A model generated the notes under the pieces. It did no database searches and was not told where the DNA came from. It saw only the letters and a list, made by a program, of their open reading frames with translations. DNA of 64,000 nucleotides from Kurthia sibirica (GTDB taxonomy: Bacteria > Bacillota > Bacilli > Bacillales_A > Planococcaceae): the NCBI RefSeq assembly GCF_003143975.1, contig NZ_QFVR01000008.1, positions 62,001-126,000 of the forward strand. Reading direction: 5' to 3'. Of this stretch, positions 18,764-26,028 are shown one piece after another (the first letter of the stretch is position 1; every line of letters starts with the position of its first letter). Position numbers and translations under genes: made by a program.

Positions 18764-18792
18764 ATGACTTTTTCAAGCGACATCTTATAGGG
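18755..18792. terminator. Bidirectional hairpin between convergent small genes
   Basis: CCCTATTAGATG / CATCTTATAGGG, 12-base arms with one mismatch around a 14-base loop. Lies between two convergent genes; A-rich sequence precedes it, so it would serve the minus strand best (TTTTTTCATC after the stem). Confidence 0.6.
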
Positions 18793-18825
18793 TGCAGTTT
18801 AAAAAATAGGCGAACTCGTTCATTT

Positions 18826-19167
18826 TTATTTTTTCATACGGCGAATCATATAAGTAATCGCGTAACCTGCTGCAAAAATAGCTAAATAATAAACACCATA
18901 CACTAAATTATCGGTGGGTAGCACAATCATGAATACGACGATAAATGCTATGGTTGAAATACCAATGGCCGGTAAAATGTGATAATGGTGAATAGCACAG
19001 GCTATACCTTGTATTAAAAATGTAAGTGGGAACACAATAATTAAACATAATACAAAAATGGATAAACTGGCTTTCGTATCCCCAAATGCGCCGGTCATTG
19101 ACAAAGCCGTACCAGCTAGCATTGTAAACGCCGGTAAAAAGTAGGCAGCTAATTTATTTAAATTCAT
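18826..19167 (-). CDS. Four-helix membrane protein, unknown function
   Basis: 113 residues with hydrophobic segments near 8-28, 33-58, 63-83 and 88-108 and a basic C-terminus MIRRMKK. RBS GAGGAG 7 bases before the ATG makes expression likely. No family recognised. It is transcribed convergently with the 65-residue membrane gene and is not part of the conserved yqhQ-lipM order, so it is probably lineage specific. Confidence 0.7.
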   Translation of the reverse strand: MNLNKLAAYFLPAFTMLAGTALSMTGAFGDTKASLSIFVLCLIIVFPLTFLIQGIACAIHHYHILPAIGISTIAFIVVFMIVLPTDNLVYGVYYLAIFAAGYAITYMIRRMKK

Positions 19168-19616
19168 CTGTACACTCCTCTATCGCTCTCTTGCTCATTA
19201 TTTTATAATACCATATGGCAAATTGAAAAACAGTAACACATTCTAAAATTCGATAGAAAACAACGGGATCATTTAGAAAGCATTCAAAAAGAACTATGCT
19301 ATTTTCTGAAAATTTCCACATGGAAATTTTCACCTTTCACCCGCCTCCAACACATACTATATATCCTTCCTACGAACAATTGAATTAAACTCAAAATAAA
19401 AAGGCTCTGTGTCAAATGTTAGGGTGAATGAAATTGGATTTTCAATTTCATTCACCTTTTTCATTTAGCCCAGATGTAAACCAACTTCTTTATACTTTAA
19501 TGTTAGTAAGATTTTCGCTCTAAATCAATCAAATCGTTTATAACCCTATGCATGTCGTTTCATTGATTCCTATCCATTACAATGATTTCTACTTGATCAC
19601 CGAACCTTTGTAAGTA

Positions 19617-19991
19617 CTATTTTATCGTATCTTTTCGATGATTTGGCAAGATAGCAATCGGTTCATGTGTTTTTGCATTGGCAATGATTAGTTGGAATTT
19701 ACCGGCATTTGTATCTCCTTTATATGCATCAATTGCGATTGCTTTTGGTAGCGTGACACCTGACACTAATTGTTGTTCTGCGACTTGATCAAAACGACGA
19801 ATAACAGTTGAACTAGCTGTCCCCATTTTCTCAGCAACTGATTGGAATGTAGGTGATTTAACGCATAGCATTTGAATTGCTTGATGCCATTCTTTTGAAA
19901 AGCGTTGATCACGTTCAATAAAAGAAATTTTTTCTGAAAAATGTTTTCCACAAGAACAGACATAGCACCGACGCTTATAATACAAAACCAT
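19617..19991 (-). pseudogene. ISL3-family transposase fragment
   Basis: 124 codons covering the second zinc-finger half (RRCYVCSCGKHFSEK), the helix-turn-helix (KSPTFQSVAEKMGTASSTVIRRFDQ) and the start of the DDE domain (AIAIDAYKGDTNAGKFQLI, with the first catalytic Asp). Both the N-terminal first zinc finger and the C-terminal two thirds of the catalytic domain are missing; upstream sequence as far as the inverted repeat is interrupted by another repeat. Not functional. Confidence 0.85.
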
Positions 19992-20056
19992 AAGTCGTTC
20001 AAACCATTTTATGTGCTTTTTTCTGTCTATTTTTAGGTATGTTCATCATGATTAAA

Positions 20057-20167
20057 AGAAATAGCGAGGACTCCTGCCGAAAAACAAGTACTAAGCAATC
20101 CTTTATTTTCACCGTAGGTGAAAATAAATAGTGCGTTACTTGTCAGCGGAAAACTCTCGCTATTTCT
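20057..20167. repeat. 111-bp palindromic mini-element inside the ISL3 remnant
   Basis: Ends AGAAATAGCGAG and CTCGCTATTTCT are perfect 12-base inverted repeats, next to GACTCCTGCCG / GCGGAAAACT segments, with an inner hairpin TTTATTTTCACC / GGTGAAAATAAA. This resembles the palindromic CTCCTGC-type intergenic repeats found in Bacillales. It replaces ~170 bases of the transposase 5' region seen in the copy at 41.9 kb. Confidence 0.7.
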
Positions 20168-20223
20168 AATTGTCTAAAACATGAATCATTTTAATACCCC
20201 AACATATAGAATAGAACCAATAA

Positions 20224-20257
20224 AAAACCCTCAGCAAATGCACTTGCTGAGGGTTTT
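20224..20257 (-). terminator. Terminator of lipM
   Basis: Perfect 14-bp stem AAAACCCTCAGCAA/TTGCTGAGGGTTTT with a six-base loop. The end of the ISL3 target duplication touches the left arm. Confidence 0.9.
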
Positions 20258-20305
20258 CCATCACAACTACCGTTTAACTCCATGTGACATAGATACACTT
20301 AACGA

Positions 20306-21139
20306 TCAATATTTATAATTCCATTCATCAGTTTTGTACTTTGTTAACGCTAAATTTTGAACAAAATCCTCCTGTTGTGCGGTTAAGTTATATTCTACTA
20401 ATTCAATAGCTAATGCTTCTTGAAAGCCCGTGTGAAATGCTTCTATACACATGGCAACATCAATCATTTTTGTTGTTAGTGAGTTGATTGCTACCGCTTT
20501 TTCAGGTAATTTTTTCGCCATTCTCACTTTAGCTTCAGGCGATGCAAATTTAAATAATGATAATAATTTTTCTTGATCCAAATCAATTAAAATTGCACCA
20601 TGTTGTAAAATCACACCTTCTTGTCGGGTTTGTGCACTGCCTGCTACTTTTTTACCTTCTACGACAAGTTCATACCAACTCGATGCATCAAAACATACTG
20701 CGCTCTTAGGTTTTGTCAAATCTTCTAATTGCTCCGTTGATTTTGGTACAGAAAAATAGGCTTCTAAACCGAGATTTTCAAAGCCTTTTAATAAGCCCTC
20801 ACTCAATACACGATAGGCTTCTGTAACCGTCTTCGGCATATTTGGATAATGTTCTGATACAATTATACTATAGGTGAGCTCATGTTCATGTAAAACTGCG
20901 CGCCCCCCAGTCGGGCGGCGTACAAATCCGATGTTTTGCTTATGTATTTCATCAAAATTGATATCTCTAGAGGCTTTTTGAAAATAGCCGATGGATAAAG
21001 TGGCTGGCTGCCATTCGTAAAAACGGATGACGGGTGGAATAAGTCCTTTACCGTGCCAATGAAGTAATGCCTCATCCAATGCCATATTATACGCAGCATC
21101 GCATTTACCTGAATTTATAAAATACCATTTACTCGTCAT
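20306..21139 (-). CDS. lipM: Octanoyltransferase LipM
   Basis: Transfers octanoate from acyl-carrier protein to GcvH in lipoate synthesis. The biotin/lipoate ligase fold shows [17 protein letters not shown], catalytic Cys149 in [15 protein letters not shown] and catalytic Lys164 in [10 protein letters not shown], the LipM rather than LplA pattern. ATG 21139 with GGAGAG 8 bases upstream gives 277 residues, matching B. subtilis LipM. It lies near the glycine cleavage genes, whose H protein needs lipoylation; divergent from the rhodanese gene. Confidence 0.93.
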   Translation of the reverse strand: MTSKWYFINSGKCDAAYNMALDEALLHWHGKGLIPPVIRFYEWQPATLSIGYFQKASRDINFDEIHKQNIGFVRRPTGGRAVLHEHELTYSIIVSEHYPNMPKTVTEAYRVLSEGLLKGFENLGLEAYFSVPKSTEQLEDLTKPKSAVCFDASSWYELVVEGKKVAGSAQTRQEGVILQHGAILIDLDQEKLLSLFKFASPEAKVRMAKKLPEKAVAINSLTTKMIDVAMCIEAFHTGFQEALAIELVEYNLTAQQEDFVQNLALTKYKTDEWNYKY

Positions 21140-21243
21140 GTGCAAATCTCTCCCCCCAAATATCAACGCTTCTATTTTAACAAACAGTGTAGACTATATC
21201 CACTTCTTCTTTTATAATAGTAGTATAAGATAGAAGGGGGAAT

Positions 21244-21636
21244 ATGATTGTGAGTAGTTGGATATATAGTGTTATCATTATCCTCGTTGTAATTATCGCA
21301 TATGCTTTATTTAATGCATGGCGTGCAAAAAGAGCTGTAACGACTCTTTCAGAGGAAGAATTTAAAGCGGGTTACCGCAAAGCCCAGCTGATTGATGTTC
21401 GTGAAAAGAAAGAATTTGATGCAAGCCATATTTTAGGTGCGCGTAATCTTCCTTCAACTCAAATTCGTACTCGTCAAAAAGAATTACGTAAAGATACACC
21501 TATTTACTTATATTGCGATACTGGCGGACGTAGCTCTCGTGCAGCTCTATTCTTAAAAGGCAAAGGCTTTACTGAACTTTATCAACTACAAGGCGGCTTC
21601 AAAAAGTGGTCAGGTAAAACTAAATCAAACTATTAA
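21244..21636 (+). CDS. yqhL: Membrane-anchored rhodanese-like protein (YqhL)
   Basis: 130 residues: an N-terminal membrane anchor (~5-25) then a rhodanese domain (35-125) with active-site Cys in the loop YLYCDTGGRSSRA and the QLQGGFKKW end motif. Sulfurtransferase activity is likely, substrate unknown. RBS GAAGGGGG 4-6 bases before the ATG. Same location as B. subtilis yqhL beside lipM; the glycine cleavage genes that normally follow are displaced by ~9.7 kb. Confidence 0.9.
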   Translation: MIVSSWIYSVIIILVVIIAYALFNAWRAKRAVTTLSEEEFKAGYRKAQLIDVREKKEFDASHILGARNLPSTQIRTRQKELRKDTPIYLYCDTGGRSSRAALFLKGKGFTELYQLQGGFKKWSGKTKSNY

Positions 21637-21660
21637 TTCTAGCTACATACTAGAAATTAA

Positions 21661-21704
21661 AGATGCGACAATTTCATTCAGTTGATTTTGCCGCATCTTT
21701 TTTA
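21661..21704 (+). terminator. Terminator of yqhL
   Basis: AGATGCG (21661-21667) / CGCATCT (21692-21698) plus an inner CAA/TTG pairing, followed by TTTTTTA. Confidence 0.75.
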
Positions 21705-21759
21705 TATGATTCTAACCATGTTACAATATAGACATAATCCATTTTGAGGAGGAAAAATT

Positions 21760-23031
21760 ATTTCTAATTATCTATTTGGTTTTAAAGATGATTTATCAGA
21801 CAGCCTACCTATTTATTCTGAATACGCTACTTTATTTAAAGAAATAATCCGAAAATTAACAGTCCATCATCCAGCAGATTGGAAAATTATTAATCTTGTC
21901 TTAAACAATAATCAATTCGCAGAACATTTAAAAGAACTCATGGCAAAAAAACTCATTCATTTTGAACTGATTTCATATGTTTACGAAGCAGAAGCAACGC
22001 ATCGCCTACAGCCAATCGCTTGGGATCAAAAAACAGATGAACTCATAGAAGCAGTCGATTTTTCAAATCGAATTATTTTCTTCCCAGAATATGAGGTCGC
22101 TATGTCGGAGTCAAAAATTTTCTATGCTAGTGATTGGAATAATAATGATGAACTCGTCTACTTTGCGCCATCTGTTGATAAAATCACTTTATTCATCGAC
22201 AGTGTAAATGACAAACTACGTTCTGTACTGATGAAACAAGTTAGCTATATGGTCGATACAGATGATGGTGTTAAACGTAGCAATATTGGCGCTAGTGATT
22301 TAATTACGCGAGAGGATGTCTTTTTAGAACCAACATTAAAACGTGATATTTTCCGCTCTATTGATGAATTTTTTAAAAAGGATAGTAATTTTTTCGAGTT
22401 TTATGGATTACCTTATAAACGTGGTATTTTACTGTACGGTGCACCTGGGAACGGTAAAACTACTTTAGTCAAATCGATTACGGGTACAGTTGATGCACCC
22501 GTAGTTTATTGGCAAATTACCGAGCATACGGATAGTGATTCGATTCAAGAAGTTTTCCGTCTCGTCAATTCACTGGCGCCTGCAGTACTTGTCATCGAAG
22601 ATCTTGATTCAATGCCTGAGTATGCACGTTCTATCTTTTTAAATACATTGGATGGTTCACAATCTCGAAACGGTATTTTCATCATTGGCACGACGAACTA
22701 TCCTGAACGTATTGATAGTGCTTTGATTAATCGTGCAGGACGCTTTGATCGCGCTTATGAAGTGAAAGCGCCTAAAAAAGACATGCGTTATGATTATTTA
22801 GTCCGACTTGATCAACAAAAAATATTTAATGAAGATATACTAACTATAATCGCCAAAAAAACACGTAATCTTTCGGTCTCTCAATTGAATGAACTTTATA
22901 TGTCTGTCGCATTAAATTGGCATTATGATGGCGAATTACGTTACGAAGAAGTGATCGAAGATTTACAAAAACAACGGAAACATGCAGAGAAAAAAGATTG
23001 GGAAGATGAAGACTCATCAATTGGATTCTAA
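21760..23031 (+). CDS. AAA-family ATPase, YjoB-like, probable ATT start
   Basis: Chaperone-type AAA ATPase. The C-terminal AAA module has Walker A GAPGNGKT (227-234), Walker B VLVIEDLD (276-283), sensor TTN (311-313) and arginine finger region NRAGRFDR. The N-terminal ~180 residues are unlike known adaptor domains. The first in-frame ATG is at 21940 without an RBS, but the frame stays open 60 codons further up to a TGA overlapping AGGAGG; the codon 7 bases after AGGAGG is ATT at 21760. That start gives 423 residues, about the size of B. subtilis YjoB. Convergent with the desaturase gene and sharing its terminator. Confidence 0.85.
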   Translation: MSNYLFGFKDDLSDSLPIYSEYATLFKEIIRKLTVHHPADWKIINLVLNNNQFAEHLKELMAKKLIHFELISYVYEAEATHRLQPIAWDQKTDELIEAVDFSNRIIFFPEYEVAMSESKIFYASDWNNNDELVYFAPSVDKITLFIDSVNDKLRSVLMKQVSYMVDTDDGVKRSNIGASDLITREDVFLEPTLKRDIFRSIDEFFKKDSNFFEFYGLPYKRGILLYGAPGNGKTTLVKSITGTVDAPVVYWQITEHTDSDSIQEVFRLVNSLAPAVLVIEDLDSMPEYARSIFLNTLDGSQSRNGIFIIGTTNYPERIDSALINRAGRFDRAYEVKAPKKDMRYDYLVRLDQQKIFNEDILTIIAKKTRNLSVSQLNELYMSVALNWHYDGELRYEEVIEDLQKQRKHAEKKDWEDEDSSIGF

Positions 23032-23038
23032 AAAAGAT

Positions 23039-23067
23039 AAAACGCTAATCAGCTTGATTAGCGTTTT
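23039..23067. terminator. Bidirectional terminator shared by AAA ATPase and desaturase genes
   Basis: Perfect 13-bp stem AAAACGCTAATCA/TGATTAGCGTTTT with a 3-base loop, A run before and T run after. It overlaps the last codons of the minus-strand desaturase gene. Confidence 0.9.
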
Positions 23068-24544
23068 TGTTATTATTTAAATCATCTATGATTAAAGATG
23101 CCAGCTGTATCCCATTTTGTATTGCTTCAGTTGTCCCCATTGTGTGGCTCGTATTGGCCATTGTGAAATACAAACCACTAATTTCTTCACAGCGTATAGG
23201 TGGTCTGAAAAACGCCTGTGAAAACGAGGCAGCTATAATACCATGAATTGTTCCCCGATAAATATTAAACTGTTCAGATAACTGTAACGGCGTCCAAATT
23301 TGTTCTTCAATGATATGAGGTTGAATATCGTGTCCAAAACGTTTTAATTTTTCGACAATTATTTGTTTCAAAGAAGCTAATTCTGCTCTATACGATACAT
23401 TATCTTCCTCCGAATATGGAGCATTTGCCATAATAATCAATGAATCACCATAAGGAAAACGTTCCGGCTCAGTTGCGGCAGCATTAAATATATAGATGGT
23501 CGGATCAATGGCTAAATGATTATTAGACATCGCTTCAATTTCTTCTTCAATATCATTGGAAAATAATAATGAATGATGATTAAGTGATGTTGCATAGTTT
23601 AAACCCACTAAAAAAGTATACGATGCCGGCGTATTAATTCGCTCATCAAACCACTTATTTTTTGGTTTCTCTGCTGAATCTCCAGCCAAAAGGTTCGGAA
23701 AATCTTTCAAAATTAATTGACTCATCAAAATAGCATCTGCCTCTAGGCTTATATCATCGTTGATTTGTACACCTTCAATATGACCATCTTTGACATGGAT
23801 TTGCGTAATCTTTTTTTCTGTATATATTCGAACGCCAAGTTCTGTGGCAACTTTAGCTAATGCCAATGGAATTTGCTGATTTCCCCCTTTTACTGAATAG
23901 ACACCTTTTGATAAATTGGGGTATAAATAACCAGCCAAAAAAGCCGGCTTTGTTTTCGAACTAATATTTCCTTCATTTGCATAACGAGATAGAGCTTGAA
24001 TAATATGTTCATTACTAAAATACTTGCGTAAAAACTGATCTAAATTTTCAAATGGTCTTAATTTAAGTAAGACATTACGAATAGGCATAGATACCAATTT
24101 AGTCCAAGAAGTAATTTGAAAAGCCGAATAAATTTGAGAAACATCCAAATACAAACGTTCAATTTCTTCCATGAAACGATCATAATTTTCACAACCAAAA
24201 GGATCTAATTCTGCTAGTTGTTCTTTCATAAATTCAACATCATTTGACACATAAAAATAGCTACCATCTTCAAATGAAATTTTTGTATGTTTTCTCAAAT
24301 GATTGATTTGAAGATAATCTTCACTCTTTTTACCTGCTATTTTAAATAGACTTTGCAATACTTCCGGCATCGTAAAATAAGATGGCCCAAAATCAAATTG
24401 ATGTTGACCAATACGAACAGGTAATATATTACCTCCGACATGTTTTTGTCTTTCATAAATGGCTACTTCAATACCTTCAGATGCTAACATGATGGCAGCG
24501 GATAAACCACCGATTCCTCCACCTATAATTGCTACTTTTGTCAT
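23045..24544 (-). CDS. Phytoene desaturase-family (CrtI/CrtN-like) FAD oxidoreductase
   Basis: 499 residues. N-terminal FAD dinucleotide fold VAIIGGGIGGLSAAI with the second binding segment GGNILPVRIGQHQFDFGPS, and the C-terminal carotenoid-desaturase motif LYFTMANTSHTMGTTEAIQNG. Relatives dehydrogenate or oxidise C30/C40 carotenoids at the membrane. No squalene/phytoene synthase is nearby, so the substrate may come from a locus elsewhere, or it may be another lipid. Starts with GGAGAG upstream and overlaps the preceding 67-residue gene by 4 bases; last gene of the 29.1-23.0 kb operon. Confidence 0.85.
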   Translation of the reverse strand: MTKVAIIGGGIGGLSAAIMLASEGIEVAIYERQKHVGGNILPVRIGQHQFDFGPSYFTMPEVLQSLFKIAGKKSEDYLQINHLRKHTKISFEDGSYFYVSNDVEFMKEQLAELDPFGCENYDRFMEEIERLYLDVSQIYSAFQITSWTKLVSMPIRNVLLKLRPFENLDQFLRKYFSNEHIIQALSRYANEGNISSKTKPAFLAGYLYPNLSKGVYSVKGGNQQIPLALAKVATELGVRIYTEKKITQIHVKDGHIEGVQINDDISLEADAILMSQLILKDFPNLLAGDSAEKPKNKWFDERINTPASYTFLVGLNYATSLNHHSLLFSNDIEEEIEAMSNNHLAIDPTIYIFNAAATEPERFPYGDSLIIMANAPYSEEDNVSYRAELASLKQIIVEKLKRFGHDIQPHIIEEQIWTPLQLSEQFNIYRGTIHGIIAASFSQAFFRPPIRCEEISGLYFTMANTSHTMGTTEAIQNGIQLASLIIDDLNNNKNANQAD

Positions 24545-24744
24545 TGACTATTCTCTCTCCTTTCCTTCGACTTGGCGACAACTAAGATGCTCGAAGAGAC
24601 AATAATAATGAGTACACTTGATGGCCAATGACCAACTTTGATCCCGATTAAGATAGGCAGGCTCACGACAATTATAAATACACTATACATTCGTCCTTGC
24701 CATAGTGAATCTATACGCGTTAATTTCGTGGTCTCAAATAACAT
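24541..24744 (-). CDS. Small two-helix membrane protein, unknown
   Basis: 67 residues with hydrophobic segments about 20-35 and 40-58 and a charged tail KSKERRENSQ. The ATG overlaps the stop of the upstream gene (TAATG) and its stop overlaps the desaturase start (ATGA), so it is read as a coupled member of the operon. No family recognised; perhaps a membrane partner of the desaturase, by position only. Confidence 0.65.
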   Translation of the reverse strand: MLFETTKLTRIDSLWQGRMYSVFIIVVSLPILIGIKVGHWPSSVLIIIVSSSILVVAKSKERRENSQ

Positions 24745-25268
24745 TAAAATATCATGGTAAAGCCCGTAATAACCAAATAACCACTCAATTGAATAGCATA
24801 GAATAAGTATTCCGTATGACCGCGTTTGTAGTGCTCAAATAACGCCATAACCGGCATCATACAGTATTCAATAAAAAGGATCATCAAAAAAGTGAACATC
24901 GTGCGAAAAGCTATGCTCATATTTTGCGTTAAAGCTTTGGATAAAGCCATAACAACTACCCATAAACAAGCAATTGTAAAATAATAATAGTGACTAAACA
25001 AATCGTTTTCTCTAACGAAGGGCAGCAATCGAGCTGAACTGCAAAAAACATAACCTAATACAGCAATTATGAGCGTTAGACTGAGACCAACCTTTACCCC
25101 AAAACTTTTTACAAAATAAACTGTACTGACACTAGCAGCAAGATTTATTGTTACTAATACTAGCCACCAATACTTCTTTGGAGCCAAATCAAAAATGATC
25201 ACTGCAAAACTACTCAATACGGCAACAAGCAAAATTATATAAAGCCATCGATTGGCATTTTTCGCCAT
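24744..25268 (-). CDS. Polytopic membrane protein, unknown
   Basis: 174 residues starting MAKNANRWLYI with AGGGG 8 bases upstream (an ATG two codons earlier is possible). Five or six hydrophobic segments (~8-28, 35-53, 57-77, 95-113, 122-143, 153-172) cover nearly the whole chain. No recognisable motif. It follows the winged-helix-like gene by 22 bases and is translationally coupled to the 67-residue gene. Confidence 0.7.
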   Translation of the reverse strand: MAKNANRWLYIILLVAVLSSFAVIIFDLAPKKYWWLVLVTINLAASVSTVYFVKSFGVKVGLSLTLIIAVLGYVFCSSARLLPFVRENDLFSHYYYFTIACLWVVVMALSKALTQNMSIAFRTMFTFLMILFIEYCMMPVMALFEHYKRGHTEYLFYAIQLSGYLVITGFTMIF

Positions 25269-25290
25269 ATGCACTGCCCCTAACTAAGTA

Positions 25291-26016
25291 CTATGAAATC
25301 ATTAATTTTTTATTATTTAGTGGATTCCATAGAGCTTGAATACGTTCATCATGCACTTTAGATAATAGTAGTAATTCAGATACTTTAACTCTTCTGCCCG
25401 AGTCATTGCTGCGTGTTTTAATATTTTCAATGGTCATGTCTTTTAACCCTTCATTTAATGATTTACCAGTTAAACGACTATAAGCATTAGCAATATGCTC
25501 TTTTTCCAATAGTTCACATGATAATTGATTATAGATATCTTCTTTTGAGATTGTGTGCATCAGCAACTGCTTTTCCGTGCTATACAATTTTATATTTTCA
25601 ATTAAAAAGCTTGTATTCGGTTCGTAATAACAAACAAAATGACGTTGTAGTGACTGCTCTAAGGAAAAATGGTCTTGTGCACAAATTTTACCTGCTTCGG
25701 ATAGTGACACAATATCTTGAGTAGCTAAAATGATGCCATTTTTTGAAAGTCCTTGCACAATTGTCTCTAATTGTGTTTGTGGTAGACCGATAATATCTGA
25801 AAGCTCCTCATACTCTATTTTACTTGGGGCAATCGCTGCTAATAAATCAACAATCGCAGCCTCAAAAATACTTAATTGTTGGCGCGCACGTAATTCCACC
25901 TCTACATGATGTTCAATGATTGGCAAACTATAATCTGTTACTGTAGCAATCTTGTATTGTGCATCCAATTCTAACTTTTCCAAGAGCATATCAAGTTCTT
26001 CGACAGTCATTGTCAT
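25291..26016 (-). CDS. Winged-helix-like protein, partner of the coiled-coil protein
   Basis: 241 residues with no family I recognise. Residues ~48-112 look like a winged helix: SIFEAAIVDLLAAI, then EYEELSDIIGLPQTQLETIV and LSKNGIILATQDIVSLSEAGK, with the glycine turn and wing expected of the fold. The remaining ~130 residues are mostly helical and polar. RBS GAGGAG before ATG; the gene begins 12 bases after the 1015-residue coiled-coil gene, implying joint function. A DNA-binding or complex-adaptor role is an inference from fold pattern only. Confidence 0.7.
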   Translation of the reverse strand: MTMTVEELDMLLEKLELDAQYKIATVTDYSLPIIEHHVEVELRARQQLSIFEAAIVDLLAAIAPSKIEYEELSDIIGLPQTQLETIVQGLSKNGIILATQDIVSLSEAGKICAQDHFSLEQSLQRHFVCYYEPNTSFLIENIKLYSTEKQLLMHTISKEDIYNQLSCELLEKEHIANAYSRLTGKSLNEGLKDMTIENIKTRSNDSGRRVKVSELLLLSKVHDERIQALWNPLNNKKLMIS

Positions 26017-26028
26017 ATAATCTCTCCT

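Larger units (their letters stand above)
19395..20226 (-). mobile_element. Decayed ISL3-family insertion sequence with 8-bp target duplication
   Basis: Terminal inverted repeats GGCTCTGTGTCAAATGTTAG (from 19403) and, on the minus strand, GGTTCTATTCTATATGTTGG (from 20218) bound an 816-bp element. The same 8 bases, AATAAAAA, flank it on both sides (19395-19402 and 20219-20226), the duplication length typical of ISL3. Inside are a transposase fragment (19617-19991) and a 111-bp palindromic repeat. Full ISL3 elements are ~1.4 kb, so it has lost several hundred bases and is dead. Confidence 0.82.
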
